The notes under the pieces: model-generated
Database searches by the model: none
What the model was told of the DNA's origin: nothing
What the model saw: the letters and a program-made list of their open reading frames with translations, nothing else
In this document: positions 24,701 to 33,467 of the stretch, piece after piece
How positions within the stretch are numbered: the stretch's first letter is position 1
How the letters are laid out: each line of letters starts with the position of its first letter
Position numbers and translations under genes: made by a program
DNA from: CBFHSF01 sp965658445
Lineage (GTDB): Bacteria > Bacteroidota > Bacteroidia > Flavobacteriales > Schleiferiaceae
Assembly (NCBI GenBank): GCA_965658445.1
Contig: CBFHSF010000009.1
Span: 40,953-104,952 of the forward strand
Direction of reading: 5' to 3'
DNA length: 64,000 bases

Positions 24701-27700
24701 GGCAGGTATCATGAGACCACTTTCCATCAACAACTTTGAAGAGCAAAACATTGAATTTATCCAGTTCTGGATTTTGGATCCCTACTTGGAAGACCCCAAC
24801 TTAGACGGGGGAGAACTGTACTTTAACTTAGGTTCGGTTTCTGAGGATATCTTAAAAGACGGAAGACAGGCTTTTGAAAATGGACTGAGTCCTTCCGGAA
24901 CCAAAGACGATCAAGACAGCACCGTTTGGGGATATGTTCCACAGAACCAACCGGTTGTAGACGCCTTCTCCAATGAAGCGGGCGCAAGAGATATTCAGGA
25001 TGTGGGTCTGGATGCATTGAACGACGCGGAGGAAAGAGGGTGGAGCTACAACGGAGCGCCGACGTATCTTCAGAGAGTGGAAGCAGAGCACGGAACCGGT
25101 TCAGGTGCTTATACCTCTGCTGATGCTGACCCCGGTGCGGATAACTTCCAGTACTACCGTGGTTCTGCCATGGACAACATCAGTGCAGACATCCTTCGCA
25201 GGTACAAGAACTTTAACGGGACGCAAGGAAACTCCAACACGGCTCAAAACGACGGATACCCCACCTCGGCGACTAACCTTCCAGATAAAGAAGATGTAAA
25301 CCGAGATCAAACGTTGAGTAAGACGGAAACCTATTTCCAGTACAAGGTCTCTCTAAAAAAGAGTGACTTGGTGGTAGGCCAGAACTACATTACCGATGTG
25401 AGAAGAACCTTGGTAAACATGCCGGATGAGTCCACTAAAGAGGCGGTTTGGTACCAATTCAAGATTCCCGTTTTTGCTCCTACCAGCAAAGTAGGTCCCA
25501 TCAATGACTTCCGCTCAATTCGCTTTATGAGAATGTTCATGACAGGCTTTACGGATCCAGTGGTTCTTCGCTTTGCGAGATTGGATTTGGTGCGTGGAGA
25601 GTGGAGACGGTACTTGCAGTCATTGGACGGAATTCGCGAGGACTTGCCTTCGGATGGATCGGACAATACAGCCTTTGCAGTGAATGCTGTTAACTTGGAA
25701 GAAAACGGATCTAGAAAGCCCATTCCCTACGTATTGCCTCCGGGAATCGACCGTCAGATTTTGTACGGTGGTGCCTCAAACCTCATTCAGCAGAACGAAC
25801 AATCCATGTCTCTATACGTGTGTAATCTAAAAGATGGAGATGCGCGCGCCGTGTTCAAAAACATTGGAATGGACATGCGGACCTACAACCGACTCCGGAT
25901 GTTTGTCCACGCAGAAGCAGGGGATGAGTTACAAGCCCTCAACAATGGGGACGTGACGTTGTTTATGCGACTGGGATCTGACTACGACAACAACTATTAC
26001 GAATACGAAATACCCCTTCAGGTCACGCCGCCCAACACGGACAATCCAGAATCCATTTGGCCGGTTGCCAATGAGTTCAACGTGGAGTTCGACATCTTTA
26101 AATCGGTGAAACTCGAGAGGGATAGAGTCTATAGAAACAATCCAGATATTTCCATTCGAGTCCCCTATTTTATATTCCAAGGCAGTCACAAGATTTCTGT
26201 GGTGGGTGCACCGAACTTGAGTAATGTGAGGACCATTATGATTGGGGTCCGCAACCCGAAGAAGACGGGACCGGCCTCCCCAGACGATGGTTTGGAAAAA
26301 TGTGCCGAGGTATGGGTTAACGAATTGCGCCTCACCGACTTTGACAACCGTGGGGGTTGGGCGGCCAACGCTCGTGTTACGGCCAAGCTAGCCGACTTTG
26401 GTACGGTGTCTATGAGTGGTAATTACTCCACCGTTGGTTTTGGTTCACTGGATCAAAGTGTTACCGAAAGAAACAAGTTTGAGGCCTTGTCCTACGACTT
26501 GCAGACGAGCTTTGAGTTGGGTAAGTTCTTCCCCAAAGAATCGGGAATTCGCATTCCGATGTTCTTCAGCATGGGTGAGGAGTGGATCTCTCCGCAGTTT
26601 AACCCTCTGGACCCGGATATTGAATTCGACGATGCCTTGAACAACCTCGAAACGGTAGGGGAAAGAGACTCGCTTAAAAACGAATCTCAAGACTACGTCA
26701 AGAGGAGAAATATCAACTTCACCAACGTTAGAAAAGACCGAACCGGAGGCTCAAAGGCGCCTATGCCTTGGGATATTGAAAACTTCAGCGTGTCCTACAG
26801 TTTCTCAGAAACCTTTAGAAGAAACATCAATACCATTGCCGACCGAAAGGTAGATCACAACGGTGCACTGAACTATACATATCAGACTACCGCGCCCAAC
26901 GTCCAACCGTTTAAGGGCATCAAGTCGGATTATTTGGCATTGATTCGCGATTTCAACTTCTACTACCTGCCTTCGCGATTTAACTTCCGAGGAGAGTTGA
27001 GCAGAACGTACGGAGAGATGCAGCAGAGGAATACCGACAATGCCTACTTCCAATTGCCAGTCACCTACAACAAGCGATTTACGTTTGACCGTATTTACAA
27101 CTTGAACTTTGATTTGACGAAGAACCTCAAGTTAGACTACAACGCGGTGATGAACACTTGGGTGGATGAAATTCCCAACGTTCCCAACGATTACAACGGC
27201 CCACAAGGATCCAACTCTTCGGTTATTTGGGAAAACCTAAAAGGCTTTGGTCGTCCTAGAAAATATCACCAGACCCTCAACTTAAACTGGCAAGTGCCGA
27301 TTAACAAGATTCCGTATTTGGAGTTTGTAAATACAAGTGTTCGATACGCTACGGATTACGATTGGCAAACGGGATCACAGGTTGCCTTGAGAGAAGAAGC
27401 GGACACCCTCAACTTTGGAAATACCATCCAGAATGCGAGAACGCTACAACTCAACGGTACCTTGAACTTCGTGACTCTGTACAACAAGATCCCCTACCTT
27501 AAACGCGTAAATTCTGGAGTAAAACCTCAAGCGGCAAGACCTCGCGGAGTTCAGTTGAGATCTCGAGGAAATGTTGAGGAAGATCCCAATGCGGCCGGTG
27601 GAGGCAACGACCCCAACGAACTCTCGGGCTTTGACAAGTTTATGCGAGGAACCGCCAAGTTCTTGATGATGGTTAAATCGGCATCGGGTACGTATAGCCA

Positions 27701-29165
27701 AGTAGAAGGGACCTTGCTTCCTGGATTTATGCCTCGTCCATATTACTTTGGNNNNNNNNNNNNNNNNNNNNNNNNNNNNNNNNNNNNNNNNNNNNNNNNN
27801 NNNNNNNNNNNNNNNNNNNNNNNNNNNNNNNNNNNNNNNNNNNNNNNNNNGCTGAATACTGCAGATGGAATGGGATTGGCCCCGGGAGTCGACTTCGTCT
27901 TTGGTAGCCAAGTGGATATTGCCAGCAGAGCCGCCACCAATGGATGGTTGACTTCTTCGGAATACTTGAATACACAGCTCAGCTATACATCGGTTAAGAA
28001 CATTAACTACCGCGGTACCATTGAACCCCTTTCTGATTTTAGAATTGACATCACCGCCCAGTGGACTTCCGGTAGGGATTCTACGGTGACTTATAGAAAT
28101 GATCCCATCCCTGGAAACGACTTGAATTACCAAGCCTTCAACCCATTCATCAGAGGAAATTTCTCATCTACCATTATTACATTGGGATCCTCGTTTGAGG
28201 TGTCTAACCAAGACAATGGATTTGCTTCAGAGGTATATGACAAGTTCCGAGAATACCGTTTGATCATGTCCAATCGACTGGCGACTGCTAGAGCGGATAC
28301 CTCGGGATATGTACCTGCATTTATTGATGTTCCTGACTCTAGCCGCTACGGTTACGATGGATATTCTGTGATTTCTCAGGACGTATTGATTCCCGCCTTC
28401 CTGGCTGCTTACGGTGGTTATGACCCCAATAGCATCAACATGAAGGAACCCATTAAATTCCCATTGCCCAACTGGAGAATTACCTACAACGGTTTGACCA
28501 AGTACGGAGGGATGAAGAAGATCTTCCAGAGCTTTACCCTTTCGCACAGCTATAAGTCCATGTATTCCATTTCTGGATTCCAAACCAACCTGCTCAAGAC
28601 GCAGAGGATACAGGATGACCCCACGGATGATTTGCGGAATGACAACGAAGATTTCCTGAGTGATTTGCAAATTGCCAACGTGACCATTATTGAGCAATTC
28701 TCGCCTCTGATTGGAGTGAACTTTAGACTGAAAAACAACGCCTCGTTTAAGGTGGAATACAACAAGGACAGAAACATGGCCTTGAGTTTGACTAACAACC
28801 AGATGACGGACACCCGTGGGTCGGAAATCACGTTTGGAATTGGGTACATCTTCAAAGACGTGAAGTTTAATCTGATTCGATTGGGTGCCAATAAGCGAGC
28901 GGTTTCCTCCAACCTAGAACTCAAGTTTGATCTGAGTATTCGCGACAACCAAACGGTGATTAGAAAGGTGTTGGAAAATCAACAACAGGTAACCGCTGGG
29001 CAGCGCGTCTTGACCGCCAAGTTTAGTGCGGACTACCAGCTAAGTGCAAAAATCACCGCCAGACTGTACTACGATCACGTGTCGAGCACCTTTAAAACCT
29101 CTCAGGCCTTCCCAACCGTAAACTCCAACGGAGGAATCAGTATCCGTTTGAACTTGGGGCAGTAA
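21747..29165 (+). CDS. sprA: T9SS outer-membrane translocon / gliding protein SprA
   Basis: Giant 36-strand barrel that forms the protein-conducting channel of the type IX secretion system and is required for gliding where present. About 2472 residues, the usual SprA size. GTG start 6 bp after ruvA, then a hydrophobic signal (KLFFALPILCSF). Recurrent SprA-type segments are seen: NNEFFGKVFGSNTIEIRPQG, a repeated GRIFFPVLEPFG, the SYSFSETFRRN region and a C-terminal barrel ending GGISIRLNLGQ. Residues about 2002-2035 fall in the 99-N gap. Because 99 is a multiple of three the frame stays open across it, but the true codon count is unknown. It exports the T9SS cargo proteins in this window. Confidence 0.96.
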   Translation: MEIISGKKIFKLFFALPILCSFGMGAMPVRSITEGTENAMPSWMLVAPPDSADPDSLAYPYNGNQSSGLFLNNPSNFSTEYEYDPETGQYIVYERAGGVLIGLPQVMSPEEFQDYLFKKQQDEYWQDKANTSTARYDENDPRSNSGLIPQINVNNEFFGKVFGSNTIEIRPQGSAELRFGGRYQKIDNPVLPERNRRTFNFDFDQRIQMNVTGRIGEKLTLATNYDTEATFAFENKMKVEFTGDEDDIIKKIELGNVSLPVNSSLITGAQSLFGVKGQFQFGKTTITGVFSEQRSQSQSVNIQGGGATQDFEIWGDQYEANRHFFLSQYFRGNYERWLRNMPVINSPVQITKIEVWVTNRRNVTTDVRNIVAFMDLGEIEANAYRNSAANLPGYQIFPGNTSDNLPNNNRNLLDPEDLVAAIPGVREIATADNDLQGNGFTSAIEYTELANARKLASNEFSYDPQLGYISLNQSLNQDEVLAVAYQYTAGGRTYQVGEFSNDGINPPKTLILKMLKSAVLDVRTPVWDLMMKNVYSLSAFQVDKEDFRLDILYMNDETGVPIPFLPEGNLKESLLVRVMGLDRVNLNNDPYPDGLFDFVDGITIDQRTGRIFFPVLEPFGSNLADSLANDALRERYVFQELYDSTRFKAQEQTTLNKFLLRGRYKSASGSEISLNAFNIPRGSVTVTAGGTALVENQDYTVDYSLGRVKILNEGILNSGVPIKVNFENNTLFNFQTKTFMGLTFDHRVSDNFNVGGSILNLRERPLTQKVNIGDEPINNTIWGLNSTYKDEAPYLTRFVDAIPFIDTKEKSDIQMQGEFAHLIPSSPSGIKINGEETTYIDDFENSQTTIDIRGTNQWVLASTPGLQPDLFPESDVNNNQEYNYNRGKLAWYVIDPLFFNNNSSTPQNIKDDPSLISNHYTREVLIQEVFPNYSRSNNEAPNIAMMDLAYYPDERGPFNFDVEGIPGISSGTNADGTLKDPETRWAGIMRPLSINNFEEQNIEFIQFWILDPYLEDPNLDGGELYFNLGSVSEDILKDGRQAFENGLSPSGTKDDQDSTVWGYVPQNQPVVDAFSNEAGARDIQDVGLDALNDAEERGWSYNGAPTYLQRVEAEHGTGSGAYTSADADPGADNFQYYRGSAMDNISADILRRYKNFNGTQGNSNTAQNDGYPTSATNLPDKEDVNRDQTLSKTETYFQYKVSLKKSDLVVGQNYITDVRRTLVNMPDESTKEAVWYQFKIPVFAPTSKVGPINDFRSIRFMRMFMTGFTDPVVLRFARLDLVRGEWRRYLQSLDGIREDLPSDGSDNTAFAVNAVNLEENGSRKPIPYVLPPGIDRQILYGGASNLIQQNEQSMSLYVCNLKDGDARAVFKNIGMDMRTYNRLRMFVHAEAGDELQALNNGDVTLFMRLGSDYDNNYYEYEIPLQVTPPNTDNPESIWPVANEFNVEFDIFKSVKLERDRVYRNNPDISIRVPYFIFQGSHKISVVGAPNLSNVRTIMIGVRNPKKTGPASPDDGLEKCAEVWVNELRLTDFDNRGGWAANARVTAKLADFGTVSMSGNYSTVGFGSLDQSVTERNKFEALSYDLQTSFELGKFFPKESGIRIPMFFSMGEEWISPQFNPLDPDIEFDDALNNLETVGERDSLKNESQDYVKRRNINFTNVRKDRTGGSKAPMPWDIENFSVSYSFSETFRRNINTIADRKVDHNGALNYTYQTTAPNVQPFKGIKSDYLALIRDFNFYYLPSRFNFRGELSRTYGEMQQRNTDNAYFQLPVTYNKRFTFDRIYNLNFDLTKNLKLDYNAVMNTWVDEIPNVPNDYNGPQGSNSSVIWENLKGFGRPRKYHQTLNLNWQVPINKIPYLEFVNTSVRYATDYDWQTGSQVALREEADTLNFGNTIQNARTLQLNGTLNFVTLYNKIPYLKRVNSGVKPQAARPRGVQLRSRGNVEEDPNAAGGGNDPNELSGFDKFMRGTAKFLMMVKSASGTYSQVEGTLLPGFMPRPYYFXXXXXXXXXXXXXXXXXXXXXXXXXXXXXXXXXXLNTADGMGLAPGVDFVFGSQVDIASRAATNGWLTSSEYLNTQLSYTSVKNINYRGTIEPLSDFRIDITAQWTSGRDSTVTYRNDPIPGNDLNYQAFNPFIRGNFSSTIITLGSSFEVSNQDNGFASEVYDKFREYRLIMSNRLATARADTSGYVPAFIDVPDSSRYGYDGYSVISQDVLIPAFLAAYGGYDPNSINMKEPIKFPLPNWRITYNGLTKYGGMKKIFQSFTLSHSYKSMYSISGFQTNLLKTQRIQDDPTDDLRNDNEDFLSDLQIANVTIIEQFSPLIGVNFRLKNNASFKVEYNKDRNMALSLTNNQMTDTRGSEITFGIGYIFKDVKFNLIRLGANKRAVSSNLELKFDLSIRDNQTVIRKVLENQQQVTAGQRVLTAKFSADYQLSAKITARLYYDHVSSTFKTSQAFPTVNSNGGISIRLNLGQ
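27752..27850. other. Assembly gap (99 N) inside sprA
   Basis: A run of exactly 99 N within the SprA coding region. Flanking codons (…PYYFG and LNTADGMG…) are plausible SprA sequence. Confidence 0.99.
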
Positions 29166-29204
29166 ATTCTCTGAGCCCCGTGTGGACTATTTGAATTATT
29201 CGCA

Positions 29205-29212
29205 TAGATTTG
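29205..29212 (+). promoter_or_regulatory. -7 box of the gcvH promoter
   Basis: Perfect TAGATTTG, 16 bp before the gcvH ATG. The nearest TTTG lies only 11 bp upstream, closer than the usual spacing, so the -33 element is uncertain. Confidence 0.5.
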
Positions 29213-29228
29213 TAAAAAAATTATAGAG

Positions 29229-29606
29229 ATGAACATTCCTGCTGATTTAAAGTATACCAAAGACCACGAGTGGGTTCGCATCGAAGGTGATGTTGCTACC
29301 ATTGGTATTACCGATTTTGCCCAAGGAGAATTGGGTGACATTGTTTTTGTTGATGTTGATACTGAGGGTGAGACCTTGGACAAGGAAGAGGTTTTTGGTT
29401 CTGTTGAGGCAGTAAAGACCGTTTCTGATTTGTTCTTGCCACTTTCTGGAGAGGTTACTGAGTTTAATGAAGCTCTTGCCGACGCTCCTGAAGTTGTAAA
29501 CTCTGATCCTTACGGTGAAGGTTGGATGATCAAGCTTGCTATTTCTAATCAAGATGAAGTAGGTGAGTTGATGTCAGCAGACGAATACAAAGACTTAGTT
29601 GGGTAA
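29229..29606 (+). CDS. gcvH: Glycine cleavage system H protein
   Basis: Lipoyl carrier that shuttles the aminomethyl group between P, T and L proteins. 125 residues. The lipoyl Lys lies in VEAVKTVSDL near residue 62, with HEWVR near 14 and GEGWMIKL near 97. The other glycine cleavage genes are not in this window. The vanZ-like start overlaps its last codons. Confidence 0.96.
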   Translation: MNIPADLKYTKDHEWVRIEGDVATIGITDFAQGELGDIVFVDVDTEGETLDKEEVFGSVEAVKTVSDLFLPLSGEVTEFNEALADAPEVVNSDPYGEGWMIKLAISNQDEVGELMSADEYKDLVG

Positions 29607-30006
29607 TTTGAACACCCATAAAATCATATACTACACCCCGGCTTTTGGTTGGGGTGTTTTTATTTTGGTGATGTCGCTATTACCCTCATCAAAGGTTCCC
29701 GATGCATTGATCTCCATGGAAGACTTTTTAATTCACGGAGGAATTTATTGGGTGCTGACGGGATTGTTTTTATTTGGCCGAGATCAATTCGGCTTTAAGC
29801 CTGTGACCCTTAAATATGCCGTTGCGGTCTTCTTGGCCTTTTCTTCTTTTGGATGGTTGATCGAAGGCCTTCAGGAGTGGTCCGGTGTCCGAAGACATTT
29901 TGAAGTTTCGGACGGATTGGCCAACATGACCGGAGTGGTTTTGGGACTTCTTTTTCACCAGCTTTTTTCCAAAATCTTCCCCAATATTTCGACTTCAAAG
30001 GGGTGA
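29599..30006 (+). CDS. VanZ-family membrane protein
   Basis: 135 residues with about four TM helices and the VanZ-type motifs MSLLPSSK and an F-S-x-x-G-WLIEGLQE helix near 85-95. It starts at a TTG overlapping the gcvH stop, or at the in-frame TTG 9 bp later (29608). Bacteroidota genomes often place vanZ just after gcvH. The function of such chromosomal VanZ proteins is unclear; teicoplanin resistance in Gram-positives is the only well-known role. Confidence 0.88.
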   Translation: MGNLNTHKIIYYTPAFGWGVFILVMSLLPSSKVPDALISMEDFLIHGGIYWVLTGLFLFGRDQFGFKPVTLKYAVAVFLAFSSFGWLIEGLQEWSGVRRHFEVSDGLANMTGVVLGLLFHQLFSKIFPNISTSKG

Positions 30007-30056
30007 CCTAAAATTTTTGGAACGGCTTTTGTTTTTGCACAGAAAAACAATTAGCC

Positions 30057-30764
30057 ATGAGAAAAAAATCCAGTTTCCCAGAAAAGTCCAGAGGTCTCTT
30101 TTTTACCCTAGGTTTGGTTTTGGCCATGTCCTCTGCCTACATCGCCCTTACCGCTGAATTCAGAACCCCTCAATTTGTTACTACTGCAATAACTCCAGTA
30201 GATGACGGCACCCTAGAAATTCCCATCACTGCACCCGTTGTGGATCAACCCAAGGTGCGAGAGAAGCCCAAAGAAATCCCCATCGAGCCCATCAAACCTA
30301 TTGATCCGTTTAAGCCCATAAAGATTATTGACGATGGAGGCGAGGATCCCGATACTTGGGAAGTGGATACCTTCTCGGTAATTGCTCCTGTCTTTACAGA
30401 AGAAATCGATCCCATCCCAGACGGTTTATTGGATAGAAGACCCGTGTTTGCAGGATGTAACATGGATGCAGAGGAATTAGAGAGGTTCAGATGCTTTCAG
30501 GAAATGTTGTACCGAAGAATATCGGGTTGTATTACTTTCCGAAAGAACAACGCCTTTGAGACCAATCAAAAGATTTGGGTTCAGTTTGTAATCGGAAAAG
30601 ACGGAAAAGTGAGTAAGGTGACCTTCCCTCGCGGTGGCGATGAGTACTACACCAAACAATTGGAAGAATGTGTAATGAGCATGCCAACCTTTACTCCGGG
30701 AATCAAGGACAATCGATACGTTCCCACTTCGTTTACCGTTCCTGTAAAAATCACGCTACAGTAG
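30057..30764 (+). CDS. Divergent TonB-family energy transducer
   Basis: 235 residues: one N-terminal TM helix (about 14-32), a Pro-rich periplasmic spacer with repeated KPI/EPI (about 80-105), and a C-terminal TonB_C-like domain starting near 140 (PVFAGCNMDAEELERFRCFQE) and ending FTVPVKITLQ. Compared with the TonB gene 129 bp downstream it keeps the GC(x)n-FxCFQ and KDGKVS blocks but has lost the conserved YP(E/K)xA segment, replaced by CITFRKNN. It therefore may couple to a special receptor or be partly degenerate in function. Confidence 0.85.
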   Translation: MRKKSSFPEKSRGLFFTLGLVLAMSSAYIALTAEFRTPQFVTTAITPVDDGTLEIPITAPVVDQPKVREKPKEIPIEPIKPIDPFKPIKIIDDGGEDPDTWEVDTFSVIAPVFTEEIDPIPDGLLDRRPVFAGCNMDAEELERFRCFQEMLYRRISGCITFRKNNAFETNQKIWVQFVIGKDGKVSKVTFPRGGDEYYTKQLEECVMSMPTFTPGIKDNRYVPTSFTVPVKITLQ

Positions 30765-30893
30765 ACACTGCAAGTAGAAGCTCAAAAATTGGACTTAACG
30801 AATTCATAATATACGCGGATAATAATTACATACCTTAGACCTTTCAAATGATAGGTTTTTGATTATCTTTAACCCCTCGAAAATTTCGTTGCA

Positions 30894-31598
30894 ATGAAAT
30901 CAAGAAAAACACAAGAGGCCGACTTAGAAAACTACAAAGGATTGTTCCTTGTAGTGGGTTTGGTCTTAACATTGGGAATCTGTCTCGGAGCCATTCAGTG
31001 GAAATCTTATGAGCGCGGATTGATGGACCTTGGTCAGCTAGACGTTAACTTGGAAGATGAGATTGTTCCCATCACCAACCGTCAGCAAGCACCTCCACCA
31101 CCACCTCCACCAAAACCGCCAGAAGTTATTCAGGTAGTAGAGGATGAGGTAGAAATCGAAGAGGTAGAATTTGAATCTACAGAGACGGACGAAACCGAAG
31201 AGGTTGAGTTTATCGAAGAAGTAGAGGAAGAGACTGATGAGATTTTCAACTTTGCCGTTGTAGAGAACAAGCCAGTATATCCCGGTTGTGAAGACAAGGC
31301 TACGGAAATGGAGAAATTCCAATGTTTCCAATTGAGCATCATGAAGTTTATTCAGAAAAACTTCCAGTACCCTGAGATGGCACGTCAGCTTCAAATTCAA
31401 GGAAAGGTTTACATCAGTTTCGTAATTGAAAAGGACGGTAAAGTTTCCAATGTTGAAGTAGCGCGTTCTGTAGATAAGATGTTGGATGATCAGGCCGTTG
31501 CTTTGATCAAAAAACTTCCCAAGTTTACCCCTGCGAAGCAAAGAGGTAAGTCTGTGAGAATGTCTTACACTGTGCCCATCAACTTCAAGTTACAATAA
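30894..31598 (+). CDS. tonB: Energy transducer TonB
   Basis: 234 residues, canonical Bacteroidota TonB: short cytosolic N-terminus, TM helix (about 16-36), spacer with a Pro-rich stretch of seven prolines near 67-73, a long Glu/Val-rich segment (about 80-115), and a TonB_C domain with PVYPGCEDK, FQYPEMARQ, GKVYISFVIEKDGKVSN and a final YTVPINFKLQ. It links the ExbBD motor to outer-membrane receptors such as the two in this window. Confidence 0.94.
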   Translation: MKSRKTQEADLENYKGLFLVVGLVLTLGICLGAIQWKSYERGLMDLGQLDVNLEDEIVPITNRQQAPPPPPPPKPPEVIQVVEDEVEIEEVEFESTETDETEEVEFIEEVEEETDEIFNFAVVENKPVYPGCEDKATEMEKFQCFQLSIMKFIQKNFQYPEMARQLQIQGKVYISFVIEKDGKVSNVEVARSVDKMLDDQAVALIKKLPKFTPAKQRGKSVRMSYTVPINFKLQ

Positions 31599-31617
31599 GC
31601 ACACGATAATATAGTGA

Positions 31618-31651
31618 CCCCGCAGCCAGCGCTGCGGGGTTTTCTTTTTTT
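31618..31651 (+). terminator. Intrinsic terminator after tonB
   Basis: CCCCGCAGC pairs with GCTGCGGGG around a short CAGC loop, followed by TTTTCTTTTTTT. Confidence 0.92.
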
Positions 31652-31698
31652 AAAACCACGGGATATCGTGCCTTGAGAATATCCCGCTTTTTTTTAGC

Positions 31699-32496
31699 AT
31701 GGAAGCATTATTAGAAATCGCGGTTAAAGCCGCCATCGCCGGAGGAGAAGAAATTCTAAAAGTTTACGACACCGATGATTTTGGAGTAGAAGTCAAAGGA
31801 GACAATTCCCCATTGACCAAAGCAGATAAAGCCGCTCATAACGCCATTGTTGCATACTTGGACAAAACCGATGTGCCCATCCTCTCAGAGGAGGGAAAGC
31901 ACGATGCTTACGATACGCGTTCTGGATGGGAAACCCTATGGATTGTGGACCCTTTAGACGGAACCAAGGAGTTTATCAAGCGAAATGGCGAGTTCACGGT
32001 AAACATTGCTTTGGTGAAAAACGGTAAGCCCGTTGCAGGAGTTATCTACGTTCCGGTTAAGAAAACGCTTTACTTTGCCTCATCAGAAATGGGTGCGTTT
32101 AAATGCGACGCCGTAGAAGGTTCCGATTACAGTAAATCTTTAGCGGATTTCAAGAACCAATCCATGGCTTTACCGGTTTCTATAGAAAGACCATTTACCA
32201 TAGTAGGTTCTCGTTCTCATATGTCCCCAGAAACTGAAGAGTACATACGTTCTTTGGAGGCTGTGCACGGTTCTGTGGAAGTGATGTCTGTTGGTTCTTC
32301 TTTAAAGATCTGTATGGTTGCCGAAGGCAGCGCGGACGAATACCCTCGATTTGCTCCTACCATGGAGTGGGATACAGCCGCCGGACAAGCCATTGCAGAA
32401 GGCGCCGGTTTTAGAATGCTCCAAGGTTTAACCGAAGAACCCGTAAGATATAACAAGGAGGACCTATTAAACCCTTGGTTTATTGTTAAAAGGTAG
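31699..32496 (+). CDS. cysQ: 3'(2'),5'-bisphosphate nucleotidase CysQ
   Basis: Removes the 3'-phosphate from PAP, recycling the by-product of sulfate assimilation. Inositol-monophosphatase fold, 265 residues. Metal-binding motifs: PILSEEGK near 62-69, WIVDPLDGTKEFI near 84-96 and a C-terminal MEWDTAAGQAIAEGAG near 222. Starts 48 bp after the tonB terminator. No sulfate assimilation genes lie nearby. Confidence 0.94.
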   Translation: MEALLEIAVKAAIAGGEEILKVYDTDDFGVEVKGDNSPLTKADKAAHNAIVAYLDKTDVPILSEEGKHDAYDTRSGWETLWIVDPLDGTKEFIKRNGEFTVNIALVKNGKPVAGVIYVPVKKTLYFASSEMGAFKCDAVEGSDYSKSLADFKNQSMALPVSIERPFTIVGSRSHMSPETEEYIRSLEAVHGSVEVMSVGSSLKICMVAEGSADEYPRFAPTMEWDTAAGQAIAEGAGFRMLQGLTEEPVRYNKEDLLNPWFIVKR

Positions 32497-32543
32497 GCCT
32501 AAACGCATTTTATGCGTAAATTCGCAGGCTCAAAACGCAAGGT

Positions 32544-33467
32544 TTGGAAAAAGTTTCTGATCGTACTGCGGAGCAAGTAAACGCTCCCTCCTCTACCATA
32601 GCTCAAAAATGGGCTGATTTTGGACTTCTTACCAAGTACCGACTATCCTTTAGCGTCGTGTTTTCTGCCATGGCGGGTTACCTGTTAGGGGCCCCTCAGT
32701 TTATCTGGCAGGACTTTTTGGTTTTGGTTCTCGGAGGATTCTTTGTAACCGGAGCGGCCAATGCGTACAATCAAATCATTGAAAAAGACCGCGATGCGCT
32801 GATGATGCGCACCATGTTGCGACCCCTTCCCGCCGGCCGTATGTCTGTGATGGAAGCCATGATCATCGCCACCGTGTGTATGATTGTAGGGTTGGGGTTG
32901 TTGTATTCCTTAAACCCAATGAGTGCTGGATTTGGTGCGTTGAGCATTGGACTCTACGTATTGGTCTACACTCCGCTTAAGGCAAAGACACCTTGGGCTG
33001 TTTTTGTAGGGGCCATCCCTGGAGCCATTCCCTTTATGTTGGGGTGGGTTGCCGCTACCAACGACTTTGACATTGAATCGGGAACCCTGTTTGCCATTCA
33101 GTTTATTTGGCAATTCCCTCACTTTTGGGCCATCGGATGGTTGGCTTACGATGACTACAAAAAGGCAGGCTACTTCCTCCTTCCCAATAGAAGAAAAGAC
33201 AGTGTAGCGGCTTTCCAAGCTTTTACCTATTCCATTTGGTTGGTTTTTGTTTCCATTATTCCGGTCTTCGGTTTTACGGGAACGTTTAAAATCCACTGGA
33301 TCAGTGCCGCCATTATTGGAGTTCTTGGATTGTACCTCGTGTTTAAAGCATGGGTTCTATACAAGCAAAGAACCAACGAAGCCGCCAAGGGCTTAATGCT
33401 CGGATCCATAATGTTCCTCACCCTTATTCAGATCATTTACGTCATCGATAAATTTGTAACGACATGA
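32544..33467 (+). CDS. ctaB: Protohaem IX farnesyltransferase (haem O synthase)
   Basis: Membrane prenyltransferase that farnesylates haem b for haem a-type terminal oxidases. 307 residues, about eight TM helices. The signature N-x3-(D/E)-x3-D motif is NQIIEKDRDALM near 77, followed by RPLPAGRMS, and a second Asp-rich loop includes YDDYKKAGYFLLPNR. TTG start at 32544 is used because no ATG lies between it and the first conserved segment (LTKYRLSFSVVFS). It overlaps the next cytochrome oxidase gene by 4 nt. Confidence 0.94.
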   Translation: MEKVSDRTAEQVNAPSSTIAQKWADFGLLTKYRLSFSVVFSAMAGYLLGAPQFIWQDFLVLVLGGFFVTGAANAYNQIIEKDRDALMMRTMLRPLPAGRMSVMEAMIIATVCMIVGLGLLYSLNPMSAGFGALSIGLYVLVYTPLKAKTPWAVFVGAIPGAIPFMLGWVAATNDFDIESGTLFAIQFIWQFPHFWAIGWLAYDDYKKAGYFLLPNRRKDSVAAFQAFTYSIWLVFVSIIPVFGFTGTFKIHWISAAIIGVLGLYLVFKAWVLYKQRTNEAAKGLMLGSIMFLTLIQIIYVIDKFVTT

